This document shows positions 44,926 to 55,575 of a DNA stretch of 64,000 nucleotides, in pieces. The DNA comes from Zea mays (lineage: Eukaryota > Streptophyta > Magnoliopsida > Poales > Poaceae). A model generated the notes under the pieces. That model saw only the letters and a program-made list of their open reading frames with translations. It had not been told where the DNA came from and did no database searches. The DNA is taken from NCBI RefSeq assembly GCF_902167145.1, contig NC_050100.1:186427439-186491438 (forward strand). Direction: 5' to 3'. The position numbers and the translations under genes are program-made. Each line of letters opens with the position of its first letter. Positions within the stretch are counted from its first letter, which is position 1.

Positions 44926-47900
44926 TCAACAAAAGAAGTTCCTGGAATCAAGAATATTTAGCTCATGCCTAAGTTTGTTAAAAGTTTGTTCATCTAGTGG
45001 CTTGCTAAAGATATCGGCTAATTGATCTTTAGTGTTAATATATGAAATCTCGATATCTCCCTTTTGTTGGTGATCCCTTAGAAAATGATACCGAATGGCT
45101 ATGTGCTTAGTGCGGCTATGCTCAACGGGATTATCCGCCGTGCGAATTGCACTCTCATTATCACATAGAAGAGGAACTTTGGTTAATTTGTAACCGTAGT
45201 CACTAAGGGTTTGCCTCATCCAAAGTAGTTGCGCGCAACAGTGGCCTGCGGCAATGTACTCGGCTTCGGCGGTAGAAAGAGCGACGGAATTTTGCTTCTT
45301 TGAAGCCCAAGACACCAAGGATCTTCCCAAGAACTGGCAAGTCCCCGATGTGCTCTTCCTATTAATTTTACACCCCGCCCAATCGGCATCTGAATAACCA
45401 ATCAAATCAAAAGTGGATCCCCTAGGATACCAAAGCCCAAACTTAGGAGTATAAACTAAATATCTCAAGATTCGTTTTACGGCCGTAAGGTGAGCTTCCT
45501 TAGGGTCGGCTTGGAATCTTGCACACATGCATACGGAAAGCATAATATCCGGTCGAGATGCACATAAGTAGAGTAAAGAGCCTATCATCGACCGGTATAC
45601 CTTTTGATCCACGGACTTACCTTCCGTGTCGAGGTCGAGATGCCCATTGGTTCCCATGGGTGTCTTGATGGGTTTGGCATCCTTCATCCCAAACTTGCTT
45701 AGAATATCTTGAGTATACTTCGTTTGGATGAGGAAGGTGCCCTCTTGGAGTTGCTTCACTTGAAATCCTAAGAAATATTTCAACTCCCCCATCATAGACA
45801 TCTCGAATTTTTTGTGTCATGATCCTACTAAATTCTTCACATGTAGACTCGTTAGTAGACCCAAATATAATATCATCAACATAAATTTGGCATACAAACA
45901 AGTCATTTTCAAGAGTTTTAGTGAAGAGTGTAGGATCGGCTTTTCCAACTTTGAATCCATTAGTGATAAGGAAATCTCTAAGGCATTCATACCATGCTCT
46001 TGGGGCTTGCTTGAGCCCATAAAACGCCTTAGAGAGTTTATAGACATGGTTAGGGTACTCACTATCTTCAAAGCCGGGAGGTTGCTCAACATAGACCTCT
46101 TCCTTGATTGGTCCGTTGAGGAAGGCACTCTTCACGTCCATTTGATAGAGCTTGAAGCCATGGTAAGTAGCATAGGCCAATAATATACGAATTGACTCAA
46201 GCCTAGCTACGGGTGCATAGGTTTCACCGAAATCCAAACCTTCGACTTGGGAGTATCCTTTGGCCACAAGTCGGGCTTTGTTCCTTGTCACCACACCATG
46301 CTCATCTTGCTTGTTGCGGAAAACCCACTTGGTTCCTACAACATTTTGATTAGGACGTGGAACTAAATGCCATACCTCGTTCCTAGTGAAGTTGTTGAGC
46401 TCCTCTTGCATCGCCACCACCCAATCCGAATCTTGAAGTGCTTCCTCTACCTTGTGTGGCTCAATAGAGGAAACAAAAGAGTAATGTTCACAAAAATGAG
46501 CAACACGAGATCTAGTGATTACCCCCTTATGTATATCGCCGAGGATGGTGACGACGGGGTGATCTCGTTGGATTGCTTGGTGGACTCTTGGGTGTGGCGG
46601 CCTTGGTTCTTCATCCTCTTTGTCTTGATCATTTGCATCTCCCCCTTGATCATTGCCATCATCTTGAGGTGGCTCATTTGCTTGATCTTCTCCTTCATCA
46701 ACTTGAGCCTCATCCTCATTTTGAGTTGATGGAGATGCTTGCATGGAGGATGATGGTTGATCTTGTGCATTTGGAGGCTCTTCGGATTCCTTAGGACACA
46801 CATCCCCAATGGACGTGTTCCTTAGCGCGATGCACGGAGCCTCTTCATCACCTATCTCATCAAGATCAACTTGCTCTACTTGAGAGCCGTTAGTCTCATC
46901 AAACACAACGTCACAAGAAACTTCAACTTGTCCAGAGGACTTGTTAAAGACTCTATATGCCCTTGTGTTTGAATCATATCCTAGTAAAAAGCCTTCTACA
47001 GTCTTAGGAGCAAATTTAGATTTTCTACCTCTTTTAATAAGAATAAAGCATTTGCTACCAAAGACTCTAAAATATGAAATATTGGGCTTTTTACCGGTTA
47101 GGAGTTCATATGATGTCTTCTTGAGGATTCGGTGTAGATACAATCGGTTGATGGCGTAGCAAGCGGTGTTGACCGCCTCGGCCCAAAACTGATCCGAAGT
47201 CTTGTACTCATCAAGCATGGTTCTTGCCATGTCCAATAGAGTTCTATTCTTCCTCTCCACTACACCATTTTGCTGTGGGGTGTAGGGAGAAGAGAACTCA
47301 TGCTTGATGCCCTCCTCCTCAAGGAAGCCTTCAATTTGAGAGTTCTTGAACTCCGTCCCGTTGTCGCTTCTAATTTTCTTGATCCTTAAGCCGAACTCAT
47401 TTTGAGCCCGTCTCAAGAATCCTTTTAAAGTCTCTTGGGTATGAGATTTTTCCTGCAAAAAGAATACCCAAGTGAAGCGAGAATAATCATCCACAATAAC
47501 TAGACAGTACTTACTCCTGCCGATGCTTATATAAGCTATCGGGCCGAATAGATCTATGTGTAGGAGCTCCAGTGGCCTGTCAGTTGTCATGATGTTCTTG
47601 TGTGGATGATGGGCACCAACTTGCTTCCCTGCTTGGCATGCGCTACAAATCCTGTCTTTCTCAAAATGAACATTTGTTAATCCTAAAATGTGCTCTCCCT
47701 TTAGAAGCTTATGAAGATTCTTCATCCCAACATGTGCTAGTCGGTGATGCCAGAGCCAGCCCATGTTAGTCTTAGCAATTAAGCAAGTGTCGAGTTCAGC
47801 TCTATCAAAATCTACTAAGTATAGCTAACCCTCTAACACTCCCTTAAATGCTATTGAATCATCACTTCTTCTAAAGACAGTGACACCTACATGAGTAAAA

Positions 47901-48165
47901 AGACAGTTGTAGCCCATTTGACATAATTGTGAAACGGAAAGCAAATTGTAATCTAAGGAATCTACAAGAAAAACATTGGAAATTGAATGGTCAGGAGATA
48001 TAGCAATTTTACCCAATCCTTTGACCAAACCTTGGTTTCCATCCCCGAATGTGATAGCTCGTTGGGGATCTTGGTTTTTCTCATAGGAGGAGAACATTTT
48101 CTTCTCCCCTGTCATGTGGTTTGTGCACCCGCTGTCGATGATCCAACTTGAGCCCCCGGATGCAT
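44926..48165 (-). pseudogene. pol: Sirevirus pol, one stop and one frameshift
   Basis: The protease motif (IIDSGCTNHMTG) is at about 48150-48105. The integrase zinc region is near 47740-47640 and its DDE core follows (DLFGP, DNGTEF, E in NGVVERKN). RT has YVDD at about 45880, and RNase H ends at 44926 with ELNILDSRNFFC. A TAG at 47825-47827 lies where the partial copy has a glutamine codon. A 6-A versus 5-A run near 45813 shifts the RT frame. Upstream of the protease motif the frame is closed by a stop, as in the partial copy, so translation of pol must rely on a shift or another mechanism. Confidence 0.92.
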
Positions 48166-48182
48166 AAACCTACAAAACAAGT

Positions 48183-50820
48183 TTAGTTCTTGACTTTAGG
48201 TACCCAAATGGTTTTGGGTCCTTTGGCATTAGACACAAGAACTTTAGGTACCCAAACACAAGTCTTTGACCCCTTGTGCTTGCCCCCGACATACTTGGCA
48301 ACTATCTTGCCGGATTTGTTAGTTAGGACATATGATGCATCAAAAGTTTTAAAAGAAATGTTATGATCATTTGATGCACTAGGAGTTTTCTTCTTAGGCA
48401 ACTTAGCACGGGTTGGTTGCCTAGAACTAGATGTCTCACCCTTATACATAAAAGCATGGTTAGGGCCAGAGTGAGACTTCCTAGAATGAATTCTCCTAAT
48501 TTTGCTCTCAGGATAACTGACAGGGTATAAAATGTAACCCTCGTTATCTTGAGGCATGGGAGCCTTGCCCTTAACAAAGTTGGACAATTTCTTAGGAGGG
48601 GCATTAAGTTTGACATTGTCCCCCTTTTGGAAGCCAATGCCATCCTTAATGCCAGGACGTCTCCCACTATAAAGCATACTACGAGCAAATTTAAATTTTT
48701 CATTTTCAAGTTCATGCTCGGCAATTTTAGCATCTAATTTTGCTATATGATCATTTTGTTGTTTAATTAGAGCCATGTGATCATGTATATCATTAATATC
48801 AACATCTCTACATCTAGTGCAAATAGAAGTATGTTCAACGTTAGATGTAGAGGGTTTGCAAGAATTAAGTTCAACAATCTTAGCACGCAATATATCATTT
48901 TTATCTCTAAGATCGGAAATGGTAGTATTGCAAACATCAAAATCTTTAGCCTTAGCAAGCAATTTTTCATTTTCATCTCTAAGGCTAGCAAGAGAAATGT
49001 TCAATTCTTCAATCTTAGCAAGCAAATTATCATTATCATTTCTAAGATTGGGAATTGAAACATCACAAATATTTGAATCAACCTTAGCTAACAAATTAGC
49101 ATTTTCATTTCTAAGGTTGTCAATGGTTTCATGGTAAGTGCTTAGCTCACTAGATAATTTTTTTGCACTTTTCTACTTCTAGAGCATAAGCATTTTTTAC
49201 CTTAACATGCTTTTTGTTTTCTTTAATAAGGAAGTCCTCTTGAGAGTCCAAGAGATCATCCTTTTCATGAATAGCACTAATCAATTCATTTAATTTTTCT
49301 TTTTGTTGCATGTTTAGGTTGGCAAAAAGGGTACACAAATTATCTTCCTCATCACTAGCATTATCATCACTAGAGGACTCATATCTAGTGGAGGATTTAG
49401 ATTTAACTTTCTTCTTTTTGCCGTCCTTTGCCATGAGGCACTTGTGGCCGACGTTTGGGAAGAGAAGTCCCTTAGTGACGGCGATGTTGGCGGCGTCCTC
49501 GTCGTCGGAGGAGTCGCTAGAGCTTTCGTCGGAGTCCCACTCGCGACAAACATGGGCATCGCCGCCCTTCTTCTTGTAGTACCTCTTCTTCTCCTTTCTT
49601 CTTCCCTTATTGTCGTCGCCCCTATCACTGTCACTAGATAGAGGACATTTTGCAATAAAATGACCGGGCTTACCACACTTGTAGCAAACTTTCTTGGAGC
49701 GGGGCTTGTAGTCTTTCCCCCTCCTTTGCTTGAGGATTTGGCGGAAGCTCTTGATGACGAGCGTCATTTCCTCGTTGTCGAGCTTCGAGGCGTCGATTGG
49801 TTGTCTACTTGGTGTAGGCTCTTCCTTCTTCTCCTCTGACGCCTTAAATGCCACCGGTTGTGCTTCGGACGTGGAGGGATCATCTAGCTCGTTGATCTTC
49901 TTTGAGCCCTTGATCATATACTCAGAGCTCACAAAATTCCCGATTACTTCCTCGGGAGTCATTAGTGTATATCTAGGATTACCACGAATTAATTGAACTT
50001 GAGTAGGGTTAAGGAAAATAAGCGATCTAAGAATAACCTTAACCATCTCGTGGTCATCCCACTTTTTGCTCCCGAGGTTGCGCACTTGGTTCACCAAGGT
50101 TTTGAGCTGGTTGTACATGTCTTGTGGCTCTTCCCCTTTGCGAAGCCGGAAGCGACCGAGCTCTCCCTCGATCGTCTCCCGCTTGGTGATCTTGGTTAGT
50201 TCATCACCCTCGTGCGTGGTCTTGAGCACGTCCCAAACTTCCTTGGCGCTCTTTAATCCTTGCACCTTGTTGTACTCCTCCCTACTTAGAGAGGCAAGGA
50301 GTATGGTTGTGGCTTGGGAGTTGAAGTGCTCGATTTGGGCCACTTCGTCCTCATCATAATCCTCATCCCCTACGGATGGTACCTGTGCTCCAAACTCAAC
50401 AACATTCCATATACTTTTGTGGAGTGAGGTTAGATGAAATTTCATTAAATCACTCCACCTAGCATAATCTTCACCGTCAAAGGTTGGCGGTTTGCCTAAT
50501 GGAACGGAAAGTAATGGAGTATGTCTAGAAATGCGAGGGTAGTGTAAGGGGATCTTACTAAACTTCTTGCGCTCATGGCACTTAGAAGTTACGGAGGGCG
50601 CGTCGGAGCCGGAGGTGGAAGGTGATGAAGTATCGGTCTCGTAGTAGACCACCTTCCTCATCTTCTTTTTCTTGTCGCCACTCCGATGCGACTTGTGGGA
50701 AGAGGCTTTCTTCTCCTTCCCTTTCCCCTTTTTGCGGGACTCTTCCGATGAAGCCTTCCCATGGCTTGTAGTGGGCTTGTCGCCGGTCTCCATCTCCTTC
50801 TTGGCGTGTTCTCCCGACAT
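48183..50820 (-). pseudogene. gag: Sirevirus gag, one frameshift
   Basis: Starts MSGEHAKKEMETGDKP at 50820. A Lys/Ser-rich N-terminus is followed by the UBN2-type gag region (GKPPTFDGEDYARW), a CCHC knuckle (CYKCGKPGHFIAKC, about 49690-49650), acidic and basic stretches, and a long coiled coil. A 1 bp insertion makes a 7-A run near 49160 and shifts the frame; reading resumes at 49094 and runs to the TAA at 48183. Compared with the copy at 1-2400 there are several in-frame indels, for example a few extra Ser/Asp codons near 49515. Confidence 0.92.
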
Positions 50821-50868
50821 CACTTCGAGCGGTTAGGCTCTAATGAAGCACCGGGCTTTGATACCAAT

Positions 50869-52057
50869 TGAAAGTCGCCTAGAGGGGGTGAATAGGGCGA
50901 AACTGAAATTTACAAATTTAATCAGGACTACAAGTCGGGTTAGCATTAGAAATATAATCGAGTCCACGAGAGAGGGTGCAAAACAAATCGCAAGTGAATA
51001 AAGAGTGTGACACGCGGATTTGTTTTACCGAGGTTCGGTTCTCGCAAACCTACTCCCCATTGAGGTGGTCACAAAGACCGGGTCTCTTTCAACCCTTTCC
51101 CTCTCTCAAACGGTCCCTCGAACCGAGTGAGCTTCTTCTTCTCAATCAAACGGGAACAAACTTCCCCGCAAGGACCACCACACAATTGGTGTCTCTTGCC
51201 TTGGTTACAATTGAGTTGATCGCAAGAAAGATCGAAAGAAAGCATGATTGCAAAAGCCAAGCGACAAGAGCGGCAAATAACACACGGATCTTTCTCTCTT
51301 TCAAGTCACTAATCACTAATGATCACTTGTCTCAACTTTGGAACTTGGAGAGATTGGAGGCTTTGAATGTGTCTTGGAATGGATTGCTAGCTCTTGTATT
51401 GAATGTTGAAAGTTGGAATGCTTGGGTGAAGTGAATGGAGGTGGTTGGGGTTGTATTTATAGCCACCAACCACTTCCTAGCCGTTGCTCCATTCTGCCGA
51501 CCGCGGACGGTCCGCCCGCCTGGTCCGGACGGTCCGCCCCTGTAGATCAACGGCTGAAAACGCAACAGTCAGCAGTAACGGCTATATTGCATTTAATGCG
51601 TCGTCAGATGTCAGATAAAGCCAGTCGCGGACGGTCCAGTCGTGCACCCCGGACGGTCCGCGAGGACGCTATAATTCATTTTTCTGAACCCGTCACCTTC
51701 GGGTTTTTCGGTTCCTCACCTACCGGACGGTCCGCGCCTGAGGCCGGACGGTCCTTGCTTTTCCTCCGGACGGTCCGTAGTGTGTCCTTGCTTTTCCTCC
51801 GCAAGGTCATCCTGGTGTTGCGGACGGTCCGCCGCAAGGGCCCAGACGGTCCGCGCTTGGCCTGTTTTTCCAAAAAGCTTCTCCTGTCCGGAATAATCTA
51901 CGGTATTCCGGACAGTCGATTTAGTATAGTTGTAGATGAACCTTTGGCACCTGTAGAATATATGATCTAGAGCAAACTAGTTAGTCCAATTATTTGTGTT
52001 GGGCAATTCAACCACCAAAATCAATTAGGAACTAGGTGTAAGCCTAATCCCCTTTCA
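50869..52057 (-). repeat. 5' LTR of the complete Sirevirus
   Basis: 1189 bp. It is shorter than its partner through loss of 16 bp near 51585 and of repeat units near 51745-51800. On the minus strand the TATA box is read from TATTTATAGCC at about 51455. Confidence 0.94.
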
Positions 52058-53189
52058 ATAGTTCTCCTCGCTTAGAGTTGCTCAATCAATGTGGATAACT
52101 TTGGGAGCAAACTCAAATTGATATGAGCAAGGGAACTTTTAGAGAGAGGAAGAGGGGAAACAAATCAAGTCACAACAAGAGAACACGATGATTTATTTTA
52201 CCGAGGTTCGGTTCCAAAGAACCTAGTCCCTATTGAGGAGGCCACAAAGGCTGGGTCTATTCCAACCCTTTCCCTCTCTCAATCAGTCACACAGACCGGT
52301 CGAGGCTTCTCCTTAATCACTTGGGTCACTAAGACCCCACAAGGATCATCACACACTTAGGTGTCTCTTGCTAGCTTTACAAAGAACTTGTAAGAATAAG
52401 AATAGAGAAGGAGAAAGCAATCGAAGCGATAAGAGCAACAAAAGAACACAAAACACCCTCTCTCAAGTCACTAAGGAATTGAGTTGATTTGGAGGCTTGG
52501 AGAGTATTTGATCTTTGGAATGTGTCTTGGAGTGAATGCTATTGCTCTTCTACTGAATGTGAACTTCAGAAAACTTGGATAGCTTGAATGGAGGTGGTTG
52601 GGGGTATTTATAGCCCCAACCACTATTCTAGCTGTTGCTGGCGATGGCACACCGGACAGTCCGGTGGTGCACCAGACAGGGCACTGTTTACTGTCTGGTG
52701 CGTGCCACGTCAACACGCTGTTGGGGTTTAGAGCAGTTGATCATTAGAACCCTTTGTCTTGTAGCTACATCGGACATGTTCGGTGTGTTCTGACTTGCTG
52801 CTCTGACTTTTGACCGTGTACTGTTCACTTCACTGTTCACTTTTGCAGTCGACCGTTGCGCGCAGTGACCGTTGCTCCAGTTGGCTCACCGGACAGTCCG
52901 GTGATTTATAGCGAAGCGTCCCTTGGAAAAACCCAAGAGTCAGAAGTTTGCTTGGTGCTCGACCTAGGGCACCGGACACTGTCTGGTGCGCCACTGGCAG
53001 CACACTCTCAGTCTTTGCTCCAAATTTATTTGAGTCCTCAACTTAATTTCTTTCTTGGTTTATGTTGGACCTTATGCACCTGAGATAAAAGACATCTAGG
53101 CAAACTAGTTAGTCCACGTGGTTTGTGATGGACGTCAAACACCAAAATTGATTATGAGAAATGATTAAGCCCATTTCCCTTTCAGGATC

Positions 53190-53575
53190 CTAGCGACTAG
53201 TGAATGAATGTTGTGTGCCCTAGCCCAGTTGGGTGATGCAAGGAGACACATGTCTTTATCCTGGTTTGTGCATGAGAAGGCCCTACTTCTAGCAGAGAGG
53301 GGATTAGACTTATATTTCTTGCACCTAAGTGCTTGCAGTAGGGAGTATAAGTTTTACGGGAGAGGGAATGGATCCCAAGTCCCTAAGGTTGATTGAGCCA
53401 AGTGCCAATATCGCTATGGAGGTGAAAACCGAGGCATGGCCGAGCCCATGTAGCCGATAAGGACTTTGGTATGGCACTTGTACTCGCTATTGACTTGTGA
53501 CAGGAAGGGGATGCCAGGTTCCTGTATTTGCATCTTTGACTACGTAGAGAGCTGAGGCCAGAGCCGGAGGCTTGG
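53190..53575. other. Tat-element flank or unresolved stretch
   Basis: This is the sequence that joined 42786 before the solo LTR inserted. It should therefore be LTR or leader of the Tat element whose gag is at 40773-42786. The right border is not visible. The short ORF at 53208-53396 has no recognisable domain, and I do not call it a gene. Confidence 0.45.
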
Positions 53576-53577
53576 TC

Positions 53578-53740
53578 ACATGGCCCCAAGGGGATTCAGA
53601 CCCATGACCCCCCATTCCCCCGTACAACCCAGGTCTAGCTAAAATTTAAAAACACATATGGTCCCAAGGGGATTCGAACCTATGACCCCTTAGGCAAATG
53701 CGAGCAGTAGCTACCGCTACACCACATGTGTGTTTATGTC
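53578..53740 (-). repeat. tRNA-like relic with A and B boxes (SINE or tRNA-pseudogene type)
   Basis: On the minus strand, TGGTGTAGCGGTAGC (about 53733-53719) matches a polymerase III A box and GGTTCGAATCCCC (about 53682-53670) a B box, followed by TTGGGACCA. A second, decayed T-arm (GGGTCTGAATCCCCTTGGGGCCA) lies 80 bp further on, at about 53602-53580. The T stem has mismatches and no full cloverleaf forms by eye, so a tRNA-derived SINE or tandem tRNA pseudogene fits better than a working tRNA. Confidence 0.55.
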
Positions 53741-54065
53741 TACATCTATGACATGAAAAACATCTATTACATCTCTCCCCAAGACCATCTGCTACCTTTG
53801 CACAATGCGTTGTAGTAGATAAGTATCATCGAAATTCTTGAATTATATTTTTGGATGGAGAGAGTAGTATTTAAAGAATAGCCTTGTATGCAATTTCTTT
53901 TGTTTGAATAATGTTTTTAACTTAAATTCCTTTTTTTGCATGTGTGGCATTTATTCTCCGTAATATATTTTCCATGGATCTGACTTGTGAGTTATTTTCA
54001 TAAACCAACGCCAAAAATAAATCCATGTTTCTTACTTGGAAACCCCGGACAAACACCACTAGCAG

Positions 54066-55005
54066 GAGGCGCTCGCGTTTGTGTCGCTCATCGACGACGA
54101 GAAGAAGCTTGGTTACTTCCAGTTCGACCTCTGGAAGCAGTCCTACGTGGTCGCATGCGCCGCTGTGTACGACAAGCTCCGGCGCACTCGTCGCTTGGAC
54201 GCGGTCCAAAGCGGCTGCACCACACTATCCATCGTCAAGCAGGGCGACCTCATGGTCGTCGCCAACGTCGACGACTCTAGGGTTATTCTGGGCACCGCAT
54301 ACGACGACGGCACCATCACGCAGTCCAGCTTATCGTTCACTTGAAGCCCAACCTGCCACATAAGTCGCTACTGACCGGCCATGAATTATTGTGCGCTGGG
54401 ACGACGACCATTGCTGACGTTGTGCGAGTGTCCTCGAACATGATGTATGTAGAGGAGTAGCGCATCCGGTGGTGCAACGACTAGATGTACCACCTCGCTG
54501 ATGAGCCCGGGGTGCATTTCGTCTGGCAGCTCAACCAAAAGTTATCTGTACTCGTTATGTCGCTGCGCGTTCGACGACTATTATATCAAGGACTGTGGCG
54601 TCATCTCGGCGCCGGAGGTGACACCGAGGAGGACCAACCGCAATTACCAGTTCGTCGTCATCGCCACCGTCAGGGTAGCTTTTGTGCCGGTCTGCCTTTA
54701 ATTCTCTTTGCAAACACATACACTTGACTTTTTGTTTAAGTAAGCGTGTATGGTGGTGCGTGCCTGATGACTGACGATGTACGAGAAAACTTTTTCCGGC
54801 AGGTGTGGGACGTGCTCTCCAATAATGAGATCATGCAAATCGTGGCATATATCGAAGTCTATATGATACTGATGGTTGCAATGCAATGGTAAAACAACTA
54901 AATTAAAATAATAAAATTTATGTATAACCAAAACCACACATGGATTATAAAACCTTTTCTCGTAATAGTATAACATATATTTTATATATAAGTTATCATA
55001 ATATT
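54066..55005 (+). pseudogene. Protein phosphatase 2C fragment, copy 1
   Basis: A piece of a plant PP2C (metal-dependent Ser/Thr phosphatase). An acceptor site CACTAGCAG precedes EALAFVSLIDDEKKL (54066). QSGCTTLSIVKQGDLMVVANVDDSRVILG follows as two typical PP2C blocks (54207-54290). Then, after frameshifts, come LKPNLP, HLADEPGVHFVW (about 54487) and YYIKDCGVISAPEVTPRRT (about 54577). A GT-AG intron (about 54675-54792) separates this from VWDVLSNNEIMQIV (54793-54840). Several frameshifts, stops at 54342 and nearby, and lack of the N-terminus make it non-functional. The retained intron shows it is a DNA-level duplicate, not a retrocopy. It ends about 570 bp before the start codon of the FRS gene. 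Confidence 0.85.
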
Positions 55006-55575
55006 ACAGTAAAACGTAGAAAACAAAAAAAAATTACGCAATGCAAGGGCGTAAAGGCATGCGAAGGCCATATCATCGCAATTTTGGTTCGAGGAGCGAT
55101 GAAACACTGACATTTGGGGGCAGCTGTCAGCAATTTCTCCCTTTTCTTCCTCATTTACTTATCCCTCTCGCTTCCCGCATCCCACGCCGCCGTCCTCCGC
55201 ACCGTCCACGCCGCCGTCCTCCGACCACCGCGACTCTGCCGCAGCCGCCCTCTGCACCGTCCTCGCCGCGCACCACCGCGACTCTGACCGTGGCCCGCAG
55301 TCCTGCCTCGCTGCCAGTACTGAGCCCGCAGGCGGCGCCCGCAGCCGAGCCGGAGGTCGCCAGCGCCGCCAGAAGACTTGCTTCGAGGGATTCCCTACGG
55401 TTGGTCTTATTCTGAGAGCCTTTTGTTTGCTAATTTGATTGCTGCATAGTTTGCCTGCTTATTGAATCCAGTTCAGTTTATGGTCTGAATCTGCTGGTCC
55501 TCTTCTTCAGGGCTCAAGGTCAATCAGGTGTGGTCGCAGTTTTCCATTTTTAGGGTTCAGCTAAACTGGCCCCCC
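55006..55575 (+). promoter_or_regulatory. 5' leader and proximal promoter side of the FRS gene
   Basis: 55130-55190 is a pyrimidine-rich stretch (CTCCCTTTTCTTCC) typical of plant 5' leaders, followed by a very GC-rich part with CGCCGTCCTCCGC repeats. A 5' UTR intron is likely: a possible donor at about 55397 (ACG/GTTGGT) and a good acceptor CCTCTTCTTCAG at about 55511. The ORF at 55041-55415 (Pro/Arg-rich) is probably leader, not protein. No strong TATA box is seen between the PP2C fragment and the leader. Confidence 0.55.

Larger units (their letters stand above)
42886..52057 (-). mobile_element. Complete Sirevirus (Opie/Ji-type copia element)
   Basis: A 9172 bp element with 1233 bp (42886-44118) and 1189 bp (50869-52057) LTRs and perfect duplications ATAGT at 42881-42885 and 52058-52062. 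It runs right to left: 5' LTR, primer-binding site (50851-50866), gag from 50820, protease-integrase-RT-RNase H, purine-tract spacer, 3' LTR. The coding regions are close to the partial copy at 1-6448. Three lesions make it non-autonomous: a 1 bp insertion in an A run in gag, a nonsense codon after the protease and a 1 bp insertion in an A run in RT. Confidence 0.96.
42787..53184 (-). repeat. Solo LTR (about 1.22 kb), split by the nested Sirevirus
   Basis: Two pieces, 42787-42885 and 52063-53184, join into one LTR (TGAAAGTCGCC to CCCTTTCA). It is flanked by perfect duplications GGATC at 42782-42786 and 53185-53189. Direct-repeat flanks around a single LTR mean the original element was removed by LTR-LTR recombination before the Sirevirus at 42886-52057 entered. 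It belongs to the same LTR type as 39515-40772. Minus orientation is shown by the TATA box read as CTATAAATACCCC at about 52601-52613. Confidence 0.92.

Noticed and set aside
53208..53396. 62-codon ORF
   Set aside because: Short, no domain, and it begins just beyond the solo LTR in what should be Tat-element non-coding sequence.
53670..53737. Functional tRNA gene
   Set aside because: A and B boxes are present, but the T stem has mismatches and I could not pair an acceptor stem.
55041..55415. 124-codon Pro/Arg-rich ORF before the FRS gene
   Set aside because: GC-rich repeats of CGCCGTCCTCC type in a typical leader; it does not splice in frame to the FRS exon with clear signals.
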